64,000 bases of DNA. It comes from an uncultured Mollicutes bacterium (GTDB taxonomy: Bacteria; Bacillota_I; Bacilli_A; ML615J-28; CAG-313). The translations under genes were made by a program, and so were the position numbers. Under the pieces are notes generated by a model that had not been told where the DNA came from, did no database searches, and worked only from the letters and a program-made list of their open reading frames with translations. Position 1 is the first letter of the stretch. Each line of letters starts with the position of its first letter. This document shows, piece by piece, positions 26,173 through 34,506 of this stretch. The stretch spans positions 62,001-126,000 of the forward strand of contig UQBM01000001.1 in NCBI GenBank assembly GCA_900539265.1, given 5' to 3'.

Positions 26173-27096
26173 ATGGATAAATATTTAAAAATTAGTGATG
26201 ATGTAAAATATGCTTTAGACAATCATTTGCCTATTGTAGCCTTAGAATCAACAATTATTTCACATGGCATGCCTTATCCTAAAAATTTAGAAACGGCTTT
26301 AAATTGTGAACAAATAATTAAAAAGTTAGGTGCTTTTCCCGCAACCATTGCAATTATTAAAGGTAAACTTTGTGTAGGTTTAACAGAAGAAGAACTTACT
26401 TATTTGGCAAAATCTGGTAGTAATGTTATTAAAACTTCAAGACGTGATATTCCAGTTATTGTATCAAAGGGTCTAGATGGGGCGACTACAGTTAGTGCTA
26501 CAATGTATATTGCAAGTCTTGCCAAAATAAAAATATTTGCCACTGGTGGAATTGGTGGTGTGCATCGTGGTGCAGAAATAACAATGGATATTTCGGCTGA
26601 TTTAGATGAATTTGCTAAAACAAATGTTGCCGTAGTTTGTGCTGGTGCTAAAGCTATTTTAGATTTAGGAAAAACTTTAGAATATTTAGAAACCAAAGGA
26701 GTTCCTGTCATTGGGTATCAAACTAAAACTCTTCCAGCTTTTTATACAAGAAATAGTCAATATAAGGTTGATTATCAGATGGATACACCAGATGAGATTG
26801 CTAAGATGTTAAAAGTGAAATGGGATTTAGGTTTAAATGGTGGCGTTTTAATTACTAATCCAATTCCTTGTGATGCTTCTTTAGATGAAAATTTAATGAA
26901 TGAGTCTATAAATAAAGCATTAAATGAAGCAAATGAAAAGCAAATAAAAGGAAAAGATATTACGCCATATTTACTCGCTAGCATTAAAAATATCACAGAA
27001 GGAAAAAGCTTAGAGGCTAATATTCAACTTGTATATAATAATTGTTTACTTGCTGCCGAAATTGCTAAAGCTTATCAAAATAACGATGAAATTTAA
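26173..27096 (+). CDS. psuG: Pseudouridine-5'-phosphate glycosidase
   Basis: The 307-residue enzyme closely follows the PsuG family: PIVALESTIISHGMPYPKNL near the start, TSRRDIPVIVSKGLDGATTV, ATGGIGGVHRGAE, VVCAGAKAILDL and YQTKTLPAFYTRNS. PsuG splits pseudouridine-5'-phosphate into uracil and ribose-5-phosphate, recycling RNA-derived pseudouridine. The usual partner kinase PsuK is not adjacent. ATG 26173 is taken because AAGGA lies 6 nt upstream; ATG 26167 overlaps that site. The gene overlaps the next one by 11 nt. Confidence 0.92.
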   Translation: MDKYLKISDDVKYALDNHLPIVALESTIISHGMPYPKNLETALNCEQIIKKLGAFPATIAIIKGKLCVGLTEEELTYLAKSGSNVIKTSRRDIPVIVSKGLDGATTVSATMYIASLAKIKIFATGGIGGVHRGAEITMDISADLDEFAKTNVAVVCAGAKAILDLGKTLEYLETKGVPVIGYQTKTLPAFYTRNSQYKVDYQMDTPDEIAKMLKVKWDLGLNGGVLITNPIPCDASLDENLMNESINKALNEANEKQIKGKDITPYLLASIKNITEGKSLEANIQLVYNNCLLAAEIAKAYQNNDEI

Positions 27097-27769
27097 AACT
27101 TTTTTGGCAATGTATAAAAATATTATTATTTTAGTATGGTGGTTAGCCATTTTAGTTATTTTTAAAGTTTGGAATAATTTTAATTTCTCTAATGGTAATT
27201 CTATTTTATTTATTATTTTGATTGTTGTTTTGCCGCTTGCTTTATATATATTTGGTGTTATATATAAAAAAAGACTTTTAAAACAAAAAAATTTAAGAAA
27301 AAAACCTTTTTTTGAAATTATTCAAGATGATTATAAAACTAAGAAATTACAAAAAGAGTTTTTGGAACAAGTTGAATTTTTAAAATTAAATTTAAATAGT
27401 AAAGAAAATCAACTTCTTTTGTCAAATAATAAAATTGAAATTAGTTTTGAAAAAAACTATACTAAAATTAATCTTTTAAATACAAAGATTACATATTATT
27501 TTTATTATAGTAATTATATTAATAATTTTACAAAATTTGATAAACGTATGATACAATATCATTCAACTAAATATCTATATAATCAAATAATAGAATTATT
27601 AAAAAAACTTACTTGTAATCAACTTACATATATGGAAAATAAGAAAAATTGTAAATTAATTGATAGTATTACAAAAGAGATTCTCTATGATAATAATAAA
27701 AAGACTGATAAAAAACAAAAATATACAAATGTTATTCCTATTAATTTAAATGAGAATAAACCTTTTTAG
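27086..27769 (+). CDS. Membrane protein of unknown function
   Basis: The 227-residue product has two N-terminal hydrophobic helices (about residues 12-28 and 39-57). A basic cytoplasmic stretch (KKRLLKQKNLRKKP) and a hydrophilic, Asn/Lys-rich domain follow. I do not recognise the family. It starts inside the end of psuG (11-nt overlap, ATGAAATTTAA), so it is probably translationally coupled, yet no functional link is evident. The gene's last codons form part of the terminator stem. Confidence 0.65.
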   Translation: MKFKTFLAMYKNIIILVWWLAILVIFKVWNNFNFSNGNSILFIILIVVLPLALYIFGVIYKKRLLKQKNLRKKPFFEIIQDDYKTKKLQKEFLEQVEFLKLNLNSKENQLLLSNNKIEISFEKNYTKINLLNTKITYYFYYSNYINNFTKFDKRMIQYHSTKYLYNQIIELLKKLTCNQLTYMENKKNCKLIDSITKEILYDNNKKTDKKQKYTNVIPINLNENKPF

Positions 27770-27797
27770 CTAAACCAGCTAAAAAGGTTTATTTTAT
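27756..27797 (+). terminator. Strong terminator overlapping the gene end
   Basis: AAACCTTTTTAGCT (27758-27771) pairs perfectly with AGCTAAAAAGGTTT (27777-27790) around AAACC, then ATTTTATT. The stop codon TAG lies inside the ascending arm. Confidence 0.9.
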
Positions 27798-27841
27798 TGT
27801 ATAGAATATTTTTATTTAAATATAATAAAAAAGTATTATAT

Positions 27842-27898
27842 TTGAAAAAAAATATGTAGTATAGTAGAATATAGATACCCCCCCTATGGGATGGGTAT
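27842..27898 (+). promoter_or_regulatory. Copper operon promoter with CsoR-type operator
   Basis: TTGAAA (27842-27847), a 17-nt spacer and TAGAAT (27865-27870) are followed by a G/C-tract dyad at 27875-27898 (ATACCC at the left, GGGTAT at the right, CCCTATGGG in the centre). CsoR sites are dyads with C- and G-tracts of this kind. It covers the expected +1, so copper-free CsoR would block initiation. The csoR gene is the third gene of this operon, giving autoregulation. Confidence 0.8.
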
Positions 27899-27911
27899 AG
27901 GAGGATATAAT

Positions 27912-30152
27912 ATGATACGCAAAAAATTTAGCGTTGGTGGGATGACATGCTCTAGTTGTAGTGCTCATGTAGAACATGATGTATCTTTAGTTGAAGGTGT
28001 AAATCATGTCGAAGTAAGTCTTATGACTAATTCAATGATTGTTGAATATGATGAGTATATTACAGATGATGATAAAATTATAAAAGCAGTAGAAAGTGGA
28101 GGTTACTCAGCAAGTTTATACATTAAAGATCGCAAATTAAATAGTAATAATCAAAAAGAAGAAAAAAACAAATTGAAAAAATTAATAGCCTCAATTATTT
28201 TAATGTTTATTTTGATGTATTTTTCAATGGGACCGATGATTGGGTTACCACTACCTAAGATATTTGAAAATCATCAATATGCTTATTTAAATGGATTTAT
28301 TCAATTAATTTTCTTAATTCCAATCATTATTTTAAATAAACATTATTTTATTCATGGATTTAAACGTTTATTTAAATTTTCACCAAATATGGATTCATTA
28401 ATAGCTTTGGGTTCTGGGGCAAGTTTAGTGTATGGAATTTTTGCTTTAATCATGATTATAATTGGTATCAAAACACAAAATATGTCATTAATTGAAAGAT
28501 ACCATATGGAATTATATTTTGAATCAGCAGGAATGATTTTAACTTTAGTATCATTAGGAAAATATTTTGAAAATCGTTCTAAACGCAAAACTACACAAGC
28601 TATTACAAAACTTCTTGATTTAACCCCTAAAATGGCGTTATTATTGAAAGATAATGTAGAAGTAGAGATAAATGTAGATGATATTAAGATAGGGGATGTT
28701 TTGATTGTAAAACCAGGAACTAGTATTCCCATTGATGGAAAAGTAATAGATGGTATTAGTAGCGTTGATGAATCTACTCTAACGGGTGAGTCAATGCCAG
28801 TTTTAAAAGAGATAGGTGATTTAGTTAAAAGTGGAACCACTAATATTAATGGGATATTAAAAATTGAAGCAACTTGCGAGAGTAATGATACAACATTACA
28901 AAAAATCATTGATTTGGTAGATGTTGCTAGTAATTCAAAAGCACCTATTGCAAGACTTGCGGATAAAATTAGTTTATATTTTGTTCCTATTGTTATCGGT
29001 ATTTCGGTTATAACTTTTATTGTTTGGATTTTAGTAAGCCATAATTTTGAATTTAGTCTTGCAAGAGCTATTTCTATTTTAGTAATTTCATGTCCTTGTG
29101 CACTTGGACTTGCAACACCAGTAGCTATTATGGTGGGAACTTATAAGGCTGTTAATTATGGTATTCTAATTAAATCAGGAGAAAGTCTTGAAACCTTACA
29201 TAAAGTAAACACGATTATTTTAGATAAGACAGGGACGATTACTTATGGCAAGCCTCATATCACTGATATTATAACTTACAATATAGAGGAAGAGGAATTA
29301 TTGAAAATAGCTTATTCACTAGAAAAAAATTCAGAACATCCTTTAAGTTATAGTATTAATCAACTTGCTATTTCAAAAGATATAGTTTCATATGAAGTTA
29401 GTAGTTTTGAAAATATTTTAGGTAAAGGTATTAAAGGAGTAATAAATGATAAAGAATATTTTATTGGGAATACTTCATTATTAAATCAAGAATACGATTT
29501 AGATAAATATCAAGAATTATCAAATAAGGGGAAAACAGTTATTTTTGTTTTTACAAATAGTGAAATTCTTGGGATGATTGCCTTAAAAGATGAGGTAAAA
29601 CCATCAACAATTAAGGCTATTGAAATGTTTAAAGAATTAGAAGTTGAGACTATCATGCTTACTGGTGATAATGAAGATACTGCTAGAGTAATTGCTGAAG
29701 AATGTGGTATTACAAAAGTAATTGCTAAAGTATTGCCAGAACAAAAAGCAAAAGTAACAGAAGAAATAAAAGCATCTGGCAAAATAGTTGCAATGGTTGG
29801 TGATGGGATTAATGATTCAGTCGCTTTAACAATGGCAAATGTTGGAATTGCAATGGGTGGCGGTACAGATGTTGCTATTGAATCGGCCGAAGTTGTTTTA
29901 ATGAAAGATGACTTATCAGAAGTCGCTACAGCAATTAAACTTAGTAAAAAAGTTATTGCTAATATAAAAATGAATTTATTTTGGGCATTTTTTTATAATA
30001 TGTTGTTTATTCCGATTGCTGCAGGAGTGTTATATGTACCATTTAATATTACATTAAGTCCAATGATATGTGCATTAGCGATGAGTTTAAGTTCAATATG
30101 TGTAGTTCTCAATGCTTTAAGAATTAATAATTTTAAAAAGGAGAAAAAGTGA
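27912..30152 (+). CDS. copA: Copper-exporting P1B-type ATPase
   Basis: The 746-residue protein has one N-terminal heavy-metal-associated domain (GMTCSSC, C13 and C16), eight predicted TM helices, the metal-channel motif SCPCALG, the phosphorylation site DKTGTIT, the HP motif (SEHPLS) and the hinge GDGINDS. CPC plus a CsoR/CopZ context identifies Cu(I) export from the cytoplasm, driven by ATP. TAGGAGG precedes ATG 27912; an in-frame ATG at 27891 lies inside the operator and is rejected. It stops with TGA 2 nt before copZ. Only one HMA domain is present, against two in Bacillus CopA. Confidence 0.95.
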   Translation: MIRKKFSVGGMTCSSCSAHVEHDVSLVEGVNHVEVSLMTNSMIVEYDEYITDDDKIIKAVESGGYSASLYIKDRKLNSNNQKEEKNKLKKLIASIILMFILMYFSMGPMIGLPLPKIFENHQYAYLNGFIQLIFLIPIIILNKHYFIHGFKRLFKFSPNMDSLIALGSGASLVYGIFALIMIIIGIKTQNMSLIERYHMELYFESAGMILTLVSLGKYFENRSKRKTTQAITKLLDLTPKMALLLKDNVEVEINVDDIKIGDVLIVKPGTSIPIDGKVIDGISSVDESTLTGESMPVLKEIGDLVKSGTTNINGILKIEATCESNDTTLQKIIDLVDVASNSKAPIARLADKISLYFVPIVIGISVITFIVWILVSHNFEFSLARAISILVISCPCALGLATPVAIMVGTYKAVNYGILIKSGESLETLHKVNTIILDKTGTITYGKPHITDIITYNIEEEELLKIAYSLEKNSEHPLSYSINQLAISKDIVSYEVSSFENILGKGIKGVINDKEYFIGNTSLLNQEYDLDKYQELSNKGKTVIFVFTNSEILGMIALKDEVKPSTIKAIEMFKELEVETIMLTGDNEDTARVIAEECGITKVIAKVLPEQKAKVTEEIKASGKIVAMVGDGINDSVALTMANVGIAMGGGTDVAIESAEVVLMKDDLSEVATAIKLSKKVIANIKMNLFWAFFYNMLFIPIAAGVLYVPFNITLSPMICALAMSLSSICVVLNALRINNFKKEKK

Positions 30153-30153
30153 T

Positions 30154-30378
30154 ATGAAAAAAATTATACAAATTAATGGAATGAAATGTGAACATTGTAC
30201 ATCAAGAGTTGAAGAAGCCTTAAAAAAAGTTCCTAATGTGAAAAGTGTAAAAGTTAATCTTGCAAAAAAGGAAGCCATAATTAATGGTGATGTTGATAAT
30301 AGTATTTTAGAGGAAACAATTAAAAATGCAGGATACGAAGTAGTTTCAATTAGTGTCAAAAAAGGATTATTTGAATGA
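30154..30378 (+). CDS. copZ: Copper chaperone
   Basis: The 74-residue heavy-metal-associated domain protein has the Cu(I) site GMKCEHC and a typical beta-alpha-beta-beta-alpha-beta pattern (VEEALKKVPNVKSVKVNL). CopZ carries Cu(I) in the cytoplasm and hands it to CopA or CsoR. It lies 1 nt after copA and overlaps csoR by 4 nt (ATGA). Confidence 0.92.
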   Translation: MKKIIQINGMKCEHCTSRVEEALKKVPNVKSVKVNLAKKEAIINGDVDNSILEETIKNAGYEVVSISVKKGLFE

Positions 30379-30641
30379 GAGCAGATAAAAAACAAATTAC
30401 AAGACTTCTGAATACCGCAAAAGGTCAAATTATGGGAATTATTAAAATGATTGATGATGATAAATATTGCATTGAGATATCTAATCAATTATTAGCAGTT
30501 GAAGCAATTATTAAGAAAGCTAATCAAGAAGTTATTAGGGCACATCTTGAAGGATGTGTAAAGGAAGCAATTACCAATGGCGAAGATACTCATCAAAAGA
30601 TTGATGAGATTATGCAAACAATAATCAAAATGTCTAAGTAA
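30375..30641 (+). CDS. csoR: Copper-sensing repressor
   Basis: The 88-residue CsoR/RcnR-family protein contains LNTAKGQIMGIIKMIDDDKY, then CIEIS (first ligand Cys) and RAHLEGC (His and second Cys), the C-H-C Cu(I) set of CsoR. As an all-helical tetramer it binds the C/G-tract dyad at the operon promoter and releases it on binding Cu(I). It is the last gene of copA-copZ-csoR; the operon terminator starts at the stop codon. Confidence 0.93.
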   Translation: MRADKKQITRLLNTAKGQIMGIIKMIDDDKYCIEISNQLLAVEAIIKKANQEVIRAHLEGCVKEAITNGEDTHQKIDEIMQTIIKMSK

Positions 30642-30671
30642 AAAAGAAGAAATTATAATTTCTTCTTTTTT
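30641..30671. terminator. Bidirectional terminator between csoR and a convergent gene
   Basis: AAAAAGAAGAAATT pairs with AATTTCTTCTTTTT. The A/T symmetry gives U-tails in both directions; the minus-strand gene's stop codon abuts it at 30670. Confidence 0.8.
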
Positions 30672-31155
30672 ATTCAATGCATAAAGCATAAAAACTAAAT
30701 TCAGGAAGGATCAATTCTTTTTCTAAAACCATTTCATCGTTGCAATTGTAACAAAAAACAGTTTTTTCTTGCAATTCTGGTGGTAAAATAAGATTTATTT
30801 CACGAGTATTATGATTAATAATAAAATAAAAATTATCTATTCTAGTAATTAAATTATGCTTTCCAACTTCTAAAAATTCTAAATCCATATTTTTAATATC
30901 TTTAGTTAAATCATTTATATATGATAAGTAAGGATTAGAATCATCTTTAATATCTTTAAATAGTTCATATTTATAAAACCAAAGAATTAATAAAGCATTC
31001 ATTTTTTCATCCATTTTAGTTGTGTTTTTGTAGTTTATAATAAAGTTTTGAAATTCATCCTTATTAATAATTTCCAAATGATCTAATTTTAATAAATAAT
31101 CAATGAGATCAATTTTTAAATTTATAAAATCTTCTATTAATTTTTCAATTATCAT
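30670..31155 (-). CDS. Protein of unknown function, C-terminal part resembling a glycosidase beta-domain
   Basis: The 161-residue frame has an upstream RBS (AAAGGAGATAAATG). The N-terminal ~95 residues are predicted helical (LIEDFINLKIDLIDYLLKL). The last ~65 (YFIINHNTREINLILPPEL ... ILPEFSFYALCIE) have the rhythm of the C-terminal beta-sandwich of alpha-amylase or galactosidase-type enzymes ('v.iN.s...v.l.l' then 'l.p.sf..l'). No catalytic barrel is present, so this could be a decayed glycosidase tail or an unrelated small protein. No function is assigned. Confidence 0.4.
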   Translation of the reverse strand: MIIEKLIEDFINLKIDLIDYLLKLDHLEIINKDEFQNFIINYKNTTKMDEKMNALLILWFYKYELFKDIKDDSNPYLSYINDLTKDIKNMDLEFLEVGKHNLITRIDNFYFIINHNTREINLILPPELQEKTVFCYNCNDEMVLEKELILPEFSFYALCIE

Positions 31156-31293
31156 GCATTTATCTCCTTTATGTGATTTTATTTTATAACATAATTATAA
31201 AAAAAGCAAGAATATGATATAAAACATTATGCTTTTAAAAAATAATAAAATGTAGTATAATAACAAAAGTTAAATAAGAAAGGAAGATGGCAA

Positions 31294-31884
31294 ATGGATT
31301 TAAAATGTAAAGATGGATGGTTAGAAGTAATATGTGGATGTATGTTTGCAGGTAAAACAGAAGAGTTAATTAGAAGAATTAATCGTATTAAATATGCTAA
31401 AAAAGATATTGTTGTTTTTAAACCTGTTATTGATGATCGATATGATAAAAAGCAAGTCGTTTCTCATTCTAATCAAAGAGTTGATTCGATTCCCATTAAA
31501 AACTCTCAAGAAGTTTTTTCTTATTTGGATAAATTACCTTATGCAGTAGCTTTTGATGAAGCTCAGTTTTTTGATGATGGATTGGTGGATGTTACAGATC
31601 GGCTTGCTAATTCTGGAGTTAGAGTAATTGTAGCAGGACTAGATCAAGATTTTAGAGGTGAGCCATTTGGCATAATGCCAATTTTGATGTCTAAAGCTGA
31701 ATATATAACAAAACTTCAAGGGATATGTATGGTTTGTGGTGCTCCTGCAACCAGAACGCAAAGAATTATTAATGGTCATCCTGCGGCCTATGATGATCCA
31801 ACCATTTTGGTTAGTGCAAAAGAAAAATATGAATCTAGATGTAGGCATTGCCATCAAGTTTTTAATAAAACATATGATAAATAA
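31294..31884 (+). CDS. tdk: Thymidine kinase
   Basis: The 196-residue type-II thymidine kinase has ATP site GCMFAGKTEELIRRI (residues 13-27), the DEAQFF magnesium motif, GLDQDFRGEPFG and a zinc site made of CMVCG and CRHCH. It phosphorylates thymidine to dTMP in the salvage pathway. RBS AAGGAAGATGG precedes ATG. The C-terminus overlaps tadA by 11 nt. Confidence 0.95.
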   Translation: MDLKCKDGWLEVICGCMFAGKTEELIRRINRIKYAKKDIVVFKPVIDDRYDKKQVVSHSNQRVDSIPIKNSQEVFSYLDKLPYAVAFDEAQFFDDGLVDVTDRLANSGVRVIVAGLDQDFRGEPFGIMPILMSKAEYITKLQGICMVCGAPATRTQRIINGHPAAYDDPTILVSAKEKYESRCRHCHQVFNKTYDK

Positions 31885-32359
31885 TAATGATGATTTTTAT
31901 TATATGAATGAGGCTTTGAAAGAAGCTTATAAAGCATATAGAGCCGATGAAGTTCCAGTTGGATGTGTAATTGTTAATAATGGAAAAATAATTGCAAGAG
32001 CTCATAATAAAAGGCAAAAAAAACATAATGTTTTTGGACATGCTGAAGTGTTGGCTATTAAAAAGGCTACTAAAAAATTACATTCTTGGATTTTAGATGA
32101 GGCAACAATTTATGTAACATTAGAACCATGTTTAATGTGTGCAGGGTCTATTTTACAAGCACGGATAAAAAAACTTGTTTATGCAACTCCTGAAAAAAAA
32201 TTTGGAGTTATTGAAAGTAGGATGCAAATTTTTAATAATCAATCATTATTTAATCATCAAATTGAAGTTGTTAGTGGCATTTTTAAGTTAGAAGCTAGTA
32301 AAATTTTAAAAGAATATTTTAGACAAAAAAGAAAGTCTAAAATAAAGATTAACAAGTAA
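31874..32359 (+). CDS. tadA: tRNA-specific adenosine deaminase
   Basis: The 161-residue protein has the deaminase active site HAEVLAI (zinc His, catalytic Glu) and EPCLMCAGSI (zinc Cys pair). It converts A34 to inosine in the anticodon wobble position of tRNA-Arg(ACG). Starts at 31874 (MINNNDDFYYMNEAL) or 31904 (MNEALKEA) are possible; 31874 overlaps tdk and would be coupled. The frame's upstream extension inside tdk is spurious. The order tadA then SRP RNA matches Bacillus. Confidence 0.9.
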   Translation: MINNNDDFYYMNEALKEAYKAYRADEVPVGCVIVNNGKIIARAHNKRQKKHNVFGHAEVLAIKKATKKLHSWILDEATIYVTLEPCLMCAGSILQARIKKLVYATPEKKFGVIESRMQIFNNQSLFNHQIEVVSGIFKLEASKILKEYFRQKRKSKIKINK

Positions 32360-32377
32360 AATCAATATAATAAAACG

Positions 32378-32406
32378 TTGACAAAAATAAAAAAATGGTG
32401 TATAAT
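32378..32406 (+). promoter_or_regulatory. Consensus promoter of the SRP RNA
   Basis: TTGACA (32378-32383), exactly 17 nt, TATAAT (32401-32406). Transcription would begin near 32413. Confidence 0.85.
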
Positions 32407-32439
32407 AAGATTGTAAATAGGTAATGGATTTACGGTAGG

Positions 32440-32559
32440 GGAAAATCTCAACTTAGATACCTTCATCCAAGGTTCCATGGTGAACCAGGTCAGGTCTTGA
32501 TCGAAGCAGCCTTAAGCTTATGTAACTTGTGGATGGGGGGATCTAAGTTGAGATTTTTT
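32440..32559 (+). ncRNA. ffs: Signal recognition particle RNA (small bacterial type)
   Basis: The conserved apical region reads GGTGAACCAGGTCAGG, then GAAGCAGCC, the GGUGAA / CAGG-GAAGCAGCC core that binds Ffh. The ends pair: AAAATCTCAACTTAG (32442-32456) with CTAAGTTGAGATTTT (32543-32557), forming the long hairpin and an intrinsic terminator with a T-tail. The mature 5' end may be as early as ~32413. It targets nascent membrane and secreted proteins to FtsY/SecYEG. The GC content is visibly above its surroundings, as expected for a structural RNA. Confidence 0.92.
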
Positions 32560-32580
32560 AAAAGAAGGAGGATTAATAAA

Positions 32581-34368
32581 GTGAAAAAAGTATATGTTTT
32601 AATTTCAATTTTTATGTGTAGTTTATTTCTTTTTACTGGCTGTCAAAAAACTTATACAATTACTTTTGATGCAAATGGTGGAGTTTGTGAAATAGACAAA
32701 GTTGATTGTAAAAAGAAAGAAACTATTCAAGTTCCAAACAAACCAACAAGGGAAGGATATAATTTCTTATATTGGGAAAAAAATGGTAGTCAATTTAATT
32801 TTGATGAGGCTATCACCTCTTCTTTTACTCTTGTTGCTAAATGGGAAATTCAAAAATATAATGTTATTTTTGATACCGATGGTGGAACATACATTGAAGA
32901 TCAAAAAGTGGAATATGGTAAAACAATAAAAGTTAGTAACCCTACGAAAGAAGGATATGAGTTTATTGGTTGGTCTTTAAATGGTGAAGTATATGATATT
33001 TCCACTCCTGTTAAAAGTGATTTAATTTTGCTAGCAATTTGGGATGATATAAAATATACGGTGACTTTTGATGTAGCAGGTGGCGATGAACTCGAACCTA
33101 TAAAAATTAAAAATGGTGAAAGTTTAGGTAAAATTATTCCAACTAAAGAACATAATAGTTTTGTATGTTGGTTATTAAATGGTGAAGTATATGATACAAC
33201 AACCCCAATTACTTCTAATATTACATTAGTTGCTTCTTGGAAAGAAGATTATAAAGTAACTATTCATTATAATAATGGCGATCCAAATTTAGTTTTATAT
33301 GCAAAAGAAGGACAAAGTATAAATGATTTAGGTGGAATCGATTCTCCTATAAAAGAAGGATATAAATTTATAAATTTTTATTATGATGAAGGATTCAATA
33401 ATGCAATGTTGATTTTTTCTAAAATTAATAATGATATTGATTTATACGCTAAATTTAGTAAGATTTATAATATAACTTATTATTTAAATGGTGGTACAAC
33501 AAAAGAAGAATTATTAACAAGTTATGTTGTTGAAGATGTTGAAAATCGGAATATTGATTTAATTTTGCCAGAAAAAAAGGGATATTTTTTTAGAGGATGG
33601 CATGAAAAAGAGGATTGTAGTGATAGTAATTTTTATAGAATAACCAAAAATGAAGCAAGAGATATCACTCTTTTTGCTAAATGGGATGAAGCAATTCTCC
33701 AAAATGCATATTTAGGAATTTTAGGCGATAGTATTTCAACTTATAAAGGATATATTCCTGGAGGTTTCGTACATTTTCCATATTATGCAAGTTCTGATGA
33801 TGGAGGAAGGGTAACTTTAGAACAGACCTGGTGGCGAATTACACAACAAACTTTAGGTTGTAGATTAGGAGTTAATAATTCATATAGTGGAACTTGTGTA
33901 ATGAATGAGTATGGGTATACTACTTCGGCAGAAAATATATCAAGGCTTCAACATTCAACTCGCTTTGATAATCTTCCTCCCGATATTATGATAATTTATA
34001 TGGGAAATAATGATGCTTTAGTTCAAAATTTAAATACAGCTAATTTTGAAAAAAGTTATCGAAATATGCTTAATAATATTTATACTTTATATCCAAATAT
34101 TCAATTATTTCTAGGTACATTATCATATGAAAAATATTTTGTTGGCAAAGATTATTATCAAGAACATTTGTTAGTGACGGCTGAGGTTAATCGAATAATT
34201 AAATCTTTAGCTCATGAATATAATTTGCCAATTATTGATTTTGCGACTGCTTATAGTGATAGTTCATATTTATTTGATACTATTCATCCTAATGTTTTGG
34301 GTATGAGTGCTTTAGCTAATGTAGCAATTGATTCTATTTCAACATTTTACAATAAAACGACATTTTAA
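32581..34368 (+). CDS. Lipoprotein with InlB-type repeats and a C-terminal SGNH/GDSL hydrolase
   Basis: A 595-residue product starting at GTG 32581 behind AAGGAGG; the frame opens earlier, inside the SRP RNA. The lipoprotein signal ends LFTGC. About five Listeria-Bacteroides (InlB B / Flg_new) repeats follow (ITFDANGGVCEI, VIFDTDGGTY, VTFDVAGGDE, ITYYLNGGTTKEE, with ALFAKW-type ends), to about residue 375. The C-terminal domain has LGILGDSISTY (Ser nucleophile), MGNNDA and DTIHPN (Asp-His), the Ser/Gly/Asn/His blocks of an SGNH esterase. It is probably a surface carbohydrate esterase or deacetylase; the target glycan is unknown. It occupies the place where dnaX follows SRP RNA in Bacillus. 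Confidence 0.85.
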   Translation: MKKVYVLISIFMCSLFLFTGCQKTYTITFDANGGVCEIDKVDCKKKETIQVPNKPTREGYNFLYWEKNGSQFNFDEAITSSFTLVAKWEIQKYNVIFDTDGGTYIEDQKVEYGKTIKVSNPTKEGYEFIGWSLNGEVYDISTPVKSDLILLAIWDDIKYTVTFDVAGGDELEPIKIKNGESLGKIIPTKEHNSFVCWLLNGEVYDTTTPITSNITLVASWKEDYKVTIHYNNGDPNLVLYAKEGQSINDLGGIDSPIKEGYKFINFYYDEGFNNAMLIFSKINNDIDLYAKFSKIYNITYYLNGGTTKEELLTSYVVEDVENRNIDLILPEKKGYFFRGWHEKEDCSDSNFYRITKNEARDITLFAKWDEAILQNAYLGILGDSISTYKGYIPGGFVHFPYYASSDDGGRVTLEQTWWRITQQTLGCRLGVNNSYSGTCVMNEYGYTTSAENISRLQHSTRFDNLPPDIMIIYMGNNDALVQNLNTANFEKSYRNMLNNIYTLYPNIQLFLGTLSYEKYFVGKDYYQEHLLVTAEVNRIIKSLAHEYNLPIIDFATAYSDSSYLFDTIHPNVLGMSALANVAIDSISTFYNKTTF

Positions 34369-34397
34369 AAACATAAATAATATTTAAAAAATTTGTT

Positions 34398-34441
34398 CCT
34401 CATTTTGAATCTTCAATAAGGTTTAAAATGAGGATTTTTTT
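34398..34441 (+). terminator. Intrinsic terminator
   Basis: CCTCATTTT (34398-34406) pairs with AAAATGAGG (34425-34433), followed by ATTTTTTTA. Confidence 0.8.
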
Positions 34442-34506
34442 ATGTATAAAACGTAAATAATAAAATTCCTTCGTATTTATATTAACGAAAGGAGATAAAG
34501 ATAATT

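Noticed and set aside
28352..28909. A 185-codon minus-strand open frame inside copA
   Set aside because: It lies wholly antisense to a certain P-type ATPase, has no RBS and low-complexity Ser/Ile/Val composition typical of antisense shadows.
32497..32580. Upstream extension of the InlB-repeat lipoprotein frame
   Set aside because: It falls in the SRP RNA and would put a long hydrophilic stretch before the lipoprotein signal; GTG 32581 has a perfect RBS.
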